Shown: positions 1 through 8,100 of the stretch, in pieces
Layout: each line of letters starts with the position of its first letter
Numbering within the stretch: the stretch's first letter is position 1
Assembly (NCBI GenBank): GCA_964481485.1
Contig: CAYZVM010000114.1
Span: 1-18,432, forward strand
Direction: 5' to 3'
Length of the DNA stretch: 18,432 nucleotides
From: M3007 sp964481485
GTDB lineage: Bacteria > Bacteroidota > Bacteroidia > Chitinophagales > Saprospiraceae
The notes under the pieces: generated by a model
Told to the model about the DNA's origin: nothing
Seen by the model: the letters and a program-made list of their open reading frames with translations, nothing else
Database searches by the model: none
Translations under genes and position numbers: made by a program

Positions 1-2165
1 GACATCAAGAACTCCTGCGAGCGCGCATACCACAGGCCTTTGTCCATTGCGGCAAAAAGTTGGTGCACCCCCGCCGGGAATAAATCCATGACCACCATGA
101 GCAACAGGCCGACGTTAAGCGACCAAAAAGCGGTGCGCACCAATCGTTCGTTCCATGCCTCTGGCTTGCCGAGGTAACGGCAGCAAAACAGCAGCGCGCC
201 GATGGACAAATTGCCATAAACGCCCATGAGCGCCGCATGGCCGTGATTGACGGTCAGGTAGGTGCCGTGTTCGTAATAATTGGCGATGGGCAAATTGATA
301 ATCAGGCCGAAGACGCCTGCGCCGAAGAAGTTCCAGAAATTGACGCCGACGAGGAAAAGGAAAATGGCCGGCATGGCGAACAATGAAGATTGCCCGTTGC
401 CGCTGCGACTCAACGTGTTGGGCATATTTCGGAAGCGCCACGCCTCCAGCGTCAGCAGAATAAGCGGCACCACCTGCAAGGTGGAAAAAATGCTCCCGAT
501 GGCAAGCGTACCGACCGGCTTGGCATTCCAGTAAAAATTGTGCGAAATACCGAGCAAGCCCGAACCCAGAAACAACAAAGTGGCGAGAAAAACCACCTTG
601 TTCACCGCATCGCGATTCACCAAACCCATCAAAACCATCAGGTAACCAACGACAATCGTCGTGAACACTTCAAAAAACGCCTCCGCCCACATGTGAATCA
701 CGCACCAGCGCCAAAAATCAGCAATCACAAAATTCGTCTTGGGCGTCGCCACAAAACCCGACAGCAGCAACACCATGATGGACACCACACTGTACAACAT
801 CCAGTTGGGCAAAGCCCAGGGCTGACCGCGCCGCAGCACCGGTTTCACACCCCGATACACAATCCAAGCCCAGAGCACGAACACGCCTAATAATAAATAT
901 TGGTAAAAACGCCCCAATTCCACAAATTCCCAGCCCTGATGTCCCAGCCAGCGCGACATCGTGCCGAGCATATTTTTCGGCCCCATGTAAAGGCCGACAA
1001 AAGACCCGAGACCGATGACCAGAAAAATGGAAAACAAAAGGTTGATGCGGGCGACCTGCCCCGGCACCTCGCGTTTCGCTAGCATCGGCAACACAAAAAT
1101 CGAAGCTCCCACCCAACACGCCGAAATCCACAGCAACGACAACAATACGTGCCAACTGCGCGACACCGTCACTGGTATCAACGCCTGCAAATCCACCCCG
1201 AAAATCGTCGTGAAACCCACAAAATCGTGTACCGTGAGCACCCCTGCCAACACCTGAATCAGAAAAAGCACAATGCCCACGACAAAAAACTTGAACGTGG
1301 CCCGTTGCGACGGCGTCGGCTTGAATTGCATCAACCTGGAAACCGTCACCATCTCGCCCGCGCCTTTGGCATAGTATGCCTCCGACAACCGGTCGAATTG
1401 GCCGTAATAATACAGCACGAATCCCAGCCCAATAATCAAACCCAGCATCCCCAAAATGCTCCACAGCATAGTGGAGGGCGTAGCTAAATTGCCCGCGTCA
1501 GGGTCGTAAGGCCAATTGTGCGTGTAACTGTACTCCGTACCCGGCCGCTCCACGCTGCATACCCACGCGCCCCAAAAGAAAAAGGCACTCAGCGCACGGA
1601 TTTCTTCTCCATTGGTCAGGTAGCCCGCCGGTTTGAAGGCTTCCGGGAAACCGGGATTTGTAAAAACATTCTGGTAAAATGTTTCAAGACCCTGCACCGC
1701 AAAAACCTGCGCTGCGCTCAACATGGTTTGATTGTTTTTCGGGTCGTAGCGGTTGAATTTTATCTCCGACTTGACGCGCTCGCCGATGCCGTCGCGCAAA
1801 AATTCCGCTTGACCAGCCGGCATTGTCCCCGTTTGTTGCTCATAATATTTTGCCATCAGCACGGAAACTTCGTGCAGCGCCTGCGCCGTGAAATCCGGCC
1901 CGCGCAACGCCCCGTCGCCGAACATACTGCCATACTCCATCAGTGCGTAATGATGAAAAACGCGCTGACCTTCCAGAATTTGATCGCGGCTCAACACCGT
2001 TTTTCCCTGCTCATCTGCGAAATCAGGTATTGGCGGCGCTTTTTCGTAAGTTTCATATCCGATAAAAACCACGCCCGCTATGCTGATTCCCAGCACCAGA
2101 AAAAAAGGCAGCCACCAGTTCTTGGGGTTCATCAGGTAGGCGAGAAATGTGCGTTTTGGATTCAT
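1..2165 (-). CDS. norB: Quinol-dependent nitric oxide reductase, large subunit (qNor), 3' end cut by window
   Basis: Reduces two NO to N2O in the inner membrane, taking electrons from quinol. About 721 residues are visible and the C-terminus lies beyond the left edge; qNor proteins are usually about 750-800 residues. The start is the ATG at 2163-2165 (protein begins MNPKRTFLAY). Seen in order: an N-terminal membrane helix near residues 17-38, a long extracytoplasmic cytochrome c-like section without CxxCH, which separates qNor from cNor, a YTHNWPYDP segment near residue 215, then the oxidase-like helix bundle. Haem/Fe-ligand-type histidine motifs are SRSWHVLLSL near residue 340, IHMWAEAFFE near 490 (with the conserved Glu), GISHNFYW, and NHGHAALMGVYG. 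The visible end, GLWYARSQEFL, matches the usual qNor C-terminal region. It lies 75 nt downstream of the Rrf2 regulator gene, behind a terminator, and has its own operator at 2199-2218. Family assignment is firm; the electron donor is inferred from family. Confidence 0.95.
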   Translation of the reverse strand, partial: MNPKRTFLAYLMNPKNWWLPFFLVLGISIAGVVFIGYETYEKAPPIPDFADEQGKTVLSRDQILEGQRVFHHYALMEYGSMFGDGALRGPDFTAQALHEVSVLMAKYYEQQTGTMPAGQAEFLRDGIGERVKSEIKFNRYDPKNNQTMLSAAQVFAVQGLETFYQNVFTNPGFPEAFKPAGYLTNGEEIRALSAFFFWGAWVCSVERPGTEYSYTHNWPYDPDAGNLATPSTMLWSILGMLGLIIGLGFVLYYYGQFDRLSEAYYAKGAGEMVTVSRLMQFKPTPSQRATFKFFVVGIVLFLIQVLAGVLTVHDFVGFTTIFGVDLQALIPVTVSRSWHVLLSLLWISACWVGASIFVLPMLAKREVPGQVARINLLFSIFLVIGLGSFVGLYMGPKNMLGTMSRWLGHQGWEFVELGRFYQYLLLGVFVLWAWIVYRGVKPVLRRGQPWALPNWMLYSVVSIMVLLLSGFVATPKTNFVIADFWRWCVIHMWAEAFFEVFTTIVVGYLMVLMGLVNRDAVNKVVFLATLLFLGSGLLGISHNFYWNAKPVGTLAIGSIFSTLQVVPLILLTLEAWRFRNMPNTLSRSGNGQSSLFAMPAIFLFLVGVNFWNFFGAGVFGLIINLPIANYYEHGTYLTVNHGHAALMGVYGNLSIGALLFCCRYLGKPEAWNERLVRTAFWSLNVGLLLMVVMDLFPAGVHQLFAAMDKGLWYARSQEFLM

Positions 2166-2198
2166 GATATTAGATTGAGCAAGTGAACAAATTAGGCT

Positions 2199-2218
2199 TT
2201 AAGAGTATTTTATCTTAT
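2199..2218. promoter_or_regulatory. Predicted Rrf2/NO-responsive operator upstream of norB
   Basis: Plus-strand reading TTAAGAG-TATTTT-ATCTTAT, an imperfect inverted repeat matching the perfect palindrome at 2837-2856 apart from the last base of the left arm and the last base of the right arm. It sits 33 nt upstream of the norB ATG. A one-base-short Bacteroidota -7-like box (TAATTTG, minus strand, 2188-2194) follows four bases downstream, so a bound protein would cover the promoter. Assignment to the neighbouring Rrf2 protein is inference from position and recurrence. Confidence 0.7.
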
Positions 2219-2226
2219 TTTAAAAT

Positions 2227-2247
2227 AAAAAAAGCCCACATCAGGGC
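2227..2247 (-). terminator. Rho-independent terminator at the end of the Rrf2 gene
   Basis: On the minus strand GCCC, a six-base loop, GGGC, then seven T. The stem overlaps the TGA stop of the regulator gene (2241-2243). It lies just before the norB operator, so norB is probably transcribed from its own promoter rather than by read-through. The stem is short (4 bp) but all GC with a clean T tract. Confidence 0.65.
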
Positions 2248-2678
2248 ATGAGCCGCAGACTCCGCTTCTGCGCAGTCTGCCCCATTTCGGCCAGCGTGGT
2301 AGTTTCAAATTCTTGCTTCAAGGCGCCCCTTATTTCTTTCCAAAACTGGTGCATCGGGCAGGGCGACATCTCGCCGCAGCCCGGCAGACCAAGCAGGCAG
2401 GTGTCGAAAAAATCATTACCCTCCAACACCCGCACCACATCGCTGAGCAAAATCTTGTCGGGCGGCACGTTGAAAGCAACGCCCCCGCTCGGCCCCCGGT
2501 AAGAAACAAGCAAATTGGCTTGGGTCAGGCTTTGCAGGATTTTGGTCAAAAAATGGAACGAAATGTCGAGATTCTCCGACATCTCGCGTATGCTGACGTA
2601 CTGCTGCACGTCGTTTTTGCCGACCATGTACAAAAGTGCCCGCAGACCGTATTCGCTGGATTTGGATAGAACTTTCAA
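2241..2678 (-). CDS. Rrf2-family transcriptional regulator with three cysteines (NsrR/IscR-like)
   Basis: 145 residues, the usual Rrf2 length. The N-terminal winged helix-turn-helix begins MKVLSKSSEYGLRALLYM and contains the family pattern up to about residue 75 (YRGPSGGVAF near 60-69). Three cysteines, C94, C101 and C107, sit in the Fe-S binding loop with spacing C-X6-C-X5-C, and E86 lies in the usual RVLEG segment. Proteins of this class carry a [2Fe-2S] or [4Fe-4S] cluster that senses NO or Fe-S status. The gene lies between norB and the divergent ric operon, and four copies of a common palindrome occur in the window, one of them 12 nt before this start, so it is probably an autoregulated NO-responsive repressor. 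NsrR and IscR-like roles cannot be separated from sequence alone. Confidence 0.9.
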   Translation of the reverse strand: MKVLSKSSEYGLRALLYMVGKNDVQQYVSIREMSENLDISFHFLTKILQSLTQANLLVSYRGPSGGVAFNVPPDKILLSDVVRVLEGNDFFDTCLLGLPGCGEMSPCPMHQFWKEIRGALKQEFETTTLAEMGQTAQKRSLRLMP

Positions 2679-2690
2679 TTCGAAAAAGAT

Positions 2691-2710
2691 TTAAGAGTAT
2701 TTTGTCTGCA
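2691..2710. promoter_or_regulatory. Predicted autoregulatory operator of the Rrf2 gene
   Basis: Plus-strand TTAAGAG-TATTTT-GTCTGCA; the left arm and core match the other copies, while the distal part of the right arm is degenerate. It lies 12 nt upstream of the regulator ATG. A -7-like box TTCCTTTG on the minus strand (2709-2716) abuts it, which puts the likely transcription start inside the operator. This would give autorepression by covering the start site. Confidence 0.6.
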
Positions 2711-2836
2711 AAGGAAAAAACCTTCGGCCACTTTTCGTGCTTTCGCGCTTTTTATTTTTTTCATTTTGCAAGAAACCAGACATTAGAGGCAAGCAAAACC
2801 GGTGAGTGTCAGAACAATGTAAAGTTATTTTCAGAT

Positions 2837-2856
2837 TTAAGATTATTTTATCTTAA
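2837..2856. promoter_or_regulatory. Perfect palindromic operator upstream of the ric operon
   Basis: TTAAGAT-TATTTT-ATCTTAA: both 7-base arms are exact reverse complements around a 6-base spacer. It is the best copy of the four in the window. It ends 14 nt before the -7 box at 2871-2878, so it covers the -33 region, which suits a repressor. The bound regulator is inferred to be the adjacent Rrf2 protein. Confidence 0.75.
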
Positions 2857-2870
2857 TAATGATAAATACT

Positions 2871-2878
2871 TACCTTTG
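2871..2878 (+). promoter_or_regulatory. Bacteroidota-type -7 promoter box of the ric operon
   Basis: TACCTTTG matches the Bacteroidota sigma-A -7 consensus TAnnTTTG exactly. It lies 77 nt upstream of the ric ATG and just downstream of the perfect operator. The -33 element is not clear and is overlapped by the operator. Confidence 0.65.
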
Positions 2879-2955
2879 CAGCTACCAAAAGGGCTTTCGG
2901 AAACGACCGGATTTGCCCCCTATTTTTTCAACAATCACTTCATTACTAAACGATT

Positions 2956-3717
2956 ATGACAAATTTTCAAGATAGCACCATCGCGCTTCCCATCGCTGAA
3001 AAACCCCTCACCATCGGTGAAATGGTCGTCGCCGACTACCGAAAAGCCGAGGTCTTTCGCAAATACGGCATTGACTACTGCTGCGGCGGCAAAAAGCCGC
3101 TGGAAGAAACCTGTCGCAAAAAAGGACTTGACCCGGAGGCTGTTCAGAAAGAGTTGGATGCGCTCGACTTGTTGCCCGCCGAAGCACAACAACATTTTGA
3201 CGAATGGAAACTGGACACACTGGCCGATTATATCGTTGAAAAACACCACAGATATGTGACCGAGGCCCTGCCCATGCTCTACGAACTGACGGCCAAAGTA
3301 GCCCGTGTGCACGGCGAACGGCATCCCGAACTGGTGGAAATCGCCCGACATTTTGATGCCGTCGCGCAGGAACTTCAAATGCACATGCACAAGGAAGAGC
3401 GCGTGCTTTTCCCCTACATTGTCAAAATGGCTGCTGCCCGACGCGACGACACACCCCTGCCACCGCCTTTTTTTGGCTCGGTCGAAAATCCCATTCGCAT
3501 GATGGAAGCCGAACACGAAACGGCCGGGGGGGACATGGAAGAAATCCGCCGTTTGAGCGATGATTTTACGCCGCCGACGGATGCCTGCACCTCATACCGC
3601 GTGTTTTTCGCCAAACTGAACGAATTTGAGCAAGACTTGCACCAGCACGTTCACCTTGAAAACAACATCCTTTTCCCCAAATCCATCGCTTTGGAAAAGG
3701 ATATTTTTGCCGCATGA
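2956..3717 (+). CDS. ric: Di-iron iron-sulfur cluster repair protein, RIC/ScdA/YtfE family
   Basis: 253 residues. An N-terminal ScdA_N domain (about residues 17-70) carries the hallmark GIDYCCGG with Cys42-Cys43. The C-terminal hemerythrin-like domain (about 85-245) has the di-iron ligand pattern of the family: H97/H98, H143 with E147, H187, and H231 with E235. The spacing HxxxE occurs twice, as in E. coli YtfE. The protein acts in the cytoplasm, repairing or de-nitrosylating iron centres damaged by NO. The gene follows a strong promoter/operator and overlaps the next gene by ATGA (3714-3717), so it is first in a translationally coupled operon. It is divergent from the Rrf2 regulator gene, matching the family's usual regulation by NO sensors. 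Confidence 0.93.
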   Translation: MTNFQDSTIALPIAEKPLTIGEMVVADYRKAEVFRKYGIDYCCGGKKPLEETCRKKGLDPEAVQKELDALDLLPAEAQQHFDEWKLDTLADYIVEKHHRYVTEALPMLYELTAKVARVHGERHPELVEIARHFDAVAQELQMHMHKEERVLFPYIVKMAAARRDDTPLPPPFFGSVENPIRMMEAEHETAGGDMEEIRRLSDDFTPPTDACTSYRVFFAKLNEFEQDLHQHVHLENNILFPKSIALEKDIFAA

Positions 3718-4196
3718 GCGTTTGGTATCTGATTTCGGTGTTCCTGCACATCGTGCTTGCGGCATTCTGGATTGGCGGGATGCTGTTTCTCCCTCTGGTG
3801 ATTTTGCCGGGGATTAAACAGCATCCCGACCGAATCACCATCCTGTACCATACGGGTATGAAATTCCGGTTTTACGGATGGATTGCCCTGTCTGGTTTGT
3901 TCGCCACCGGCCTGACGAATATGTTTTTTCGGGGACTGCCCTTTACGTGGGAGTTTTTTTCCACAAGCAGTTACGGCAACTTAGCCGTTTACAAAATCCT
4001 GATTTTTGTAGGAATACTGCTCGTTAGCGGCGCACACGATTTTCTTTTCGGGAAAAAAGCACTGGAAGATTTGCAAAAAAGTGACAACACACGCCTCAAA
4101 CTGCTCGCTCGATGGTCGGGCCGCGTCAGCCTTTTGCTGGCGCTGGTCATGGCATTTTTGGGCGTGGCGCTGTCGAGAGGAGGAATTTTACCATGA
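3714..4196 (+). CDS. CopD-like four-helix integral membrane protein
   Basis: 160 residues with four predicted membrane helices at roughly 5-30, 54-72, 91-107 and 134-153. The first helix has the sequence SVFLHIVLAAFWIGGMLFLP, with H12 and W19 in the arrangement seen in CopD/HemJ-like membrane proteins. Such proteins handle copper or haem, but the substrate here is not known. It overlaps ric and the following DGC gene by ATGA at both ends, so all three should be translated together. An NO-stress or metal role follows from context only. Confidence 0.75.
   Translation: MSVWYLISVFLHIVLAAFWIGGMLFLPLVILPGIKQHPDRITILYHTGMKFRFYGWIALSGLFATGLTNMFFRGLPFTWEFFSTSSYGNLAVYKILIFVGILLVSGAHDFLFGKKALEDLQKSDNTRLKLLARWSGRVSLLLALVMAFLGVALSRGGILP
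4178..4183 (+). promoter_or_regulatory. Strong Shine-Dalgarno (AGGAGG) for the DGC gene
   Basis: Perfect AGGAGG, nine bases before the ATG at 4193, inside the end of the CopD-like gene. Strong Shine-Dalgarno sites are uncommon in Bacteroidota, and this one fixes the DGC start against the longer in-frame reading from 4112. Confidence 0.7.
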
Positions 4197-4552
4197 AAAA
4201 CAAATACGATAAACTGCCGATCGTCTATTCCTGCTCCGGCTGTTCGAGCGCGGCGCAAATGGCGAACACGCTGGCGCTGGCGCTCGACAAAAAAGGGCTT
4301 GCCGAGATGTCGTGCATCGCCGGGGTCGGCGGGGATGTCAAACCTTTGGTCGTCAAGGCAAAGTCGGGACGCCCCATCATCGCCATTGACGGCTGTCCGT
4401 TGAAATGCGTGGAGCATTGCCTGGCGCGTCATGGCATTCAACCCGACAAGCAATTCGTCTTGTCGGATTATGGGGTAAAAAAGTCGCTGCACTGCGATTT
4501 CGACGAACAAGAAGCGGAGGAATTGTTGGCCCGTTTGGAACAGGGTATATAA
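4193..4552 (+). CDS. DGC-domain putative zinc-binding protein
   Basis: 119 residues with seven cysteines. Near the N-terminus is YSCSGCSSAAQ (C14, C17). The family signature IDGCPLKC gives D66-G67-C68 and C72, followed by C76; C41 and C101 are further candidate ligands. This matches the DGC family (Pfam DGC), annotated as putative zinc- or metal-binding with no settled function. An earlier in-frame ATG at 4112 would overlap the preceding membrane protein deeply and is rejected. The ATGA overlap and place in the ric operon suggest a role in NO or metal-cluster stress. It ends three bases before the convergent gene at 4556, with no terminator visible between them. Confidence 0.85.
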   Translation: MKNKYDKLPIVYSCSGCSSAAQMANTLALALDKKGLAEMSCIAGVGGDVKPLVVKAKSGRPIIAIDGCPLKCVEHCLARHGIQPDKQFVLSDYGVKKSLHCDFDEQEAEELLARLEQGI

Positions 4553-4555
4553 AAC

Positions 4556-5071
4556 TCAGTTTCCCGGCTCCTGCTCCACCCGCAGCCCCGCCCGGCGAAT
4601 CAGCAGGTCGAAGAAATCGTTGGATTGCCGCAGCGCTGAAAACGCGATAAGCGGGATGCGCTCCGTCCCGACTTCCGCCCAATACAGGTAATGAGTGGAA
4701 AATATCGGTGAGACCGCCTTGAAAACGATGCAGTTAATGCGCTCAAAAGGAAGCGATTCCGTCTTGTCGCTGCGGATGATTTCGAGTTTTTTGTCGTCGA
4801 GGTGCAGTTTTAAGGTTGTTTTCCATTGACTGGGCAGGTAGGACGTCCATACCATGTAAATGCCCAAAACCAGAAATAGCAACTGCTGTGCGACGATGAA
4901 CCAGGCCCAGAAATTCCAGGCGTCAAAGTCGTCCGCATAAACGAAATAACGCCTCAGCAAATACGTGAAGCCGACTACCCCGATCACCAAAATCACCCAG
5001 CCCAGCAGGCCGAGCCGCATGGACTTCCAGTTGGATTGGTATTCGAGGGTTTGTGGTGGGGAGGTGGTCAT
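4556..5071 (-). CDS. Hypothetical membrane protein with two helices and a soluble C-terminal half
   Basis: 171 residues from the ATG at 5069-5071 (MTTSPPQTLE). Two membrane helices lie at about 20-40 and 58-78, followed by a soluble region (about 84-171) rich in beta-strand-like segments. This arrangement resembles small bacterial PH-like (YcxB/bPH-type) membrane proteins, but I see no decisive motif. A longer start at 5128 would overlap the end of the NLR-like gene by 13 bases; the shorter start leaves a 44-nt gap. It follows the NLR-like gene on the same strand and may be co-transcribed. No function is assigned. Confidence 0.7.
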   Translation of the reverse strand: MTTSPPQTLEYQSNWKSMRLGLLGWVILVIGVVGFTYLLRRYFVYADDFDAWNFWAWFIVAQQLLFLVLGIYMVWTSYLPSQWKTTLKLHLDDKKLEIIRSDKTESLPFERINCIVFKAVSPIFSTHYLYWAEVGTERIPLIAFSALRQSNDFFDLLIRRAGLRVEQEPGN

Positions 5072-5115
5072 AAATTTGTTTTTTTGATGGGTGGGTATTT
5101 TTGATTCACTTTTGC

Positions 5116-8100
5116 TCACTCCTCCCACACGATTTCACACCAGGGCATGGCGCTGCGGAGGGCGGCGATGTCTTGGGGCTGGAGGGGGTTGCTATTACCA
5201 TGTTCTTTCAAAACCGCCATTTTTAAATTCGGCATTTGTCTTAGCGCCTCAATTGGCAGGCTGCTTAATTGATTTCCACTCAAATCCAGATATCCTAAGT
5301 TTTGCAGGTTACCAATTTCGGCAGGCAGACTGCTCAATTGATTAGAAGACAAACTCAGCCATTGCAAATTTTGCAGATTGCCAATTTCGGCAGGCAGACT
5401 GCTCAGTTGATTAGAAGATAAACCGAGCTCTTGCAAGTTTTGCAGATTACCAATTTCAGCGGTCAGGCTGCTCAATTGATTATGAGACAACATTAGCTGT
5501 TGCAAATTTTGCAAATTGCCAATTTCAGCAGGCAGGCTGCTCAGCTGATTACCAATCAACATTAGCGATTGCAAATTTTGCAGATTGCCAATTTCAGCAG
5601 GCAGGCTGCTCAGCTGGTTAAAAGACAAATCAATCTCTTGCAAATTTTGCAAATTGCCAATTTCAGCAGGCAGGCTGCTCAGCTGATTACCAAGCAACAT
5701 TAGCGATTGCAAATTTTGTAGATTACCAATTTCATCTGGTATACTGTCCAATTGATTCGCCCTTAAATCCAACGATTGCAAATATTGCAGTTTGCCTATT
5801 TCAGGGGAAATTTCACCTAAGCCCCAACCCGTACAATCCAACGAATCCAGAGGAATCAGCGCATCAAAATTTTCAGGCAGTTTCTGGGCTGCCATTAGTT
5901 TGCTCGCTTCTAAAAGTGCCTTCGCTTTCACCTCCGCCTTCTGTGCCCCCAATTTTTTTATTTCAGCTAAATCAGCAGCCGTTTTTGCCTCTTTGGTTTT
6001 CAGTTCGATTAATCTTAAATAGATTTCGGCTTGCTGTCTGGAAGCCTGTGCTTGATCCTCTGCTTCCTGCGCAAAACGCAGCGCTTCGGCAGCCTTTTCA
6101 CTATCTGTTTTTGCTTTTTCATTCGCTAATCTCGAGGCTAATGTAATTTGAAAAGCAACGTAAATAGCTCCCACCGCCATCAAAATCAACATCCCTGACA
6201 TCACGATCGTCCGCAACGCCCGGTGCCGCCGCCGTTCGGAATCGGCTTTTTCAAGGTTGATGCGCTGGATTTCTGCAGCCAATTGACGCTCGCGTTCGGC
6301 TTCTTCGGCCAGGGCTCTTCGGTTGGCTTCTTCGGTTTCCCGCTCTTTTTTCATCGACAGGAGTCCATCCAATAATCGGTCGTGGCTGATTTCATAACTT
6401 ATTCCTCCAGACGTGTTATGTTCGGCACGGAGCAGGAAAATATTACTCAGTTTTTGTAATAGAGAACTATCGATATCATTTTGGTCAATAATTGTTCTTT
6501 CATCAACTTTCAAGCGATAAGCGTGGCCGGTTGTCGGGTCAATTTTTATTAATGAGTCTTCAATTATCCTACGTGCAGTTTTTCGTTGGTCCGCATCCGA
6601 TATGGCATTTATCGAATAAGTATAAAAATTTTGGAACAATTCATTGGAATCTGGCAGGTCACGTTCTGTTAGATGAAATTTTTTGGAAACCGCAATGGTT
6701 GCGGAATTGCGTTCGATGATTTTATATTCAACAAATCTTAGGTATATGTTAAGCAAGAAAGGGTCAATTGTGTTTTCATGTGGATCGATTAAGCCATTTA
6801 TTATAGTTTGGATTGCCGCAGGTGAATAGATGAAATCATAACCTGGAATGTGGAATCCTTCTCCGTGCCATCCTGCATTCTCAATTGCTTTTGCTGCCTG
6901 AAGGTCATTTAGCCCGCGCAAATAGTAATGCTTATAGAATACTGATGGGATTTTATCCGAGAGTGCTTCGATAAATCTGGCCAGCCGATCTTCCCGAATT
7001 GCAAAGATTGCTTTTACGTCGATTGGGCGTGCAAGCAGATTTTGTTGAATATCTGTAAGATTATTCTTTTGACCTATAATTTTTTGCGGTATGAGCGTGT
7101 ACAGCAGTTCGGATAATTGTCTTTTAAATTCTTCTTGCTGTTCCAGGGGATATGTGAGAAATTCTTCAAACTGATCAAAAATCAACAAAAAAGTGCGATG
7201 TTCTGTCGTCTGTCTCTTTTTGAAATATTTCCATAAGCTTTCTTGAATATCAAGGCGGTCAATAAATTCCATTTCCGTGGTCTCTGTCTGGAAGTTATTT
7301 TGAACTGCTGCAATTATTGAGTGTACCAATGAAGCGGTGTTTTCACCCCAATAAAGACCAAACTTAATAAAGATAGGGCACCAGTTCTCAGGCAATAGCG
7401 GTACAAGTCCTAATCTTAAAAGTGTTGATTTTCTAAATCCAGACTTGCTATAAAGAGTTACTATTTTATCAGATTGAATCAATCTCAGGAGTGCATCTTC
7501 TGGCATTAATTGTAGGTCGGTCTCTTTTTCCTCAAATTCCCTTTTCATCACCAAAATCCCCTCCACCAACCGATCGTGGCTGACCTCGTAACTGAAGCCG
7601 CCCGTCGTGTTCGGTTCGGAGCGCAGCAGGAAAAAATCGGTGAGTTGTTTGAGCAGGTTTTCGTCCACGCCGGGCAGGGCGCAGAGGGCGCGGCCGTCGG
7701 CGTTGATGCGGTAGGCGATGCCGCTGGCGGGGTCGGTTTTCACGAGCTGGTCTTCGATCATGCGGCGGGCGGCGTTGCGCCGGGCTTCGTCGGGCAGAGC
7801 CGTAATTTTGCCGCGGTAGTACTGCTCGAACAGGTCTTTGAACACGGGCAAATCGGCCTCGGTCACCACTATTTCGCCCCCAAGTCCTTGGAATCCGACA
7901 ACTTTTTGCTCGATGGCCTCGCAGCAGATTTGCAGCAGGAAGGATTCGATGTGCGGGTCGCGCTCGTCTTTTTTCAGGCCTTTTTTGATCGCCTCGACGG
8001 CGGCGGGCGCGTACCGGAAAGCCGGACTTTCGAATCGTTCGCCCTGCGGCAGTGCGGCGGGCAAGGTGATGGCGGCGGTGGCCTGCGCGTCGTCGAGCCC

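Noticed and set aside
718..1464. 248-residue minus-strand open frame inside norB
   Set aside because: It is a frame-shifted shadow of norB, whose own frame carries all the haem-ligand motifs.
5251..5802. Regular 69-bp repeats as a possible CRISPR array
   Set aside because: The units are contiguous without spacers, in frame, and encode textbook leucine-rich repeats.
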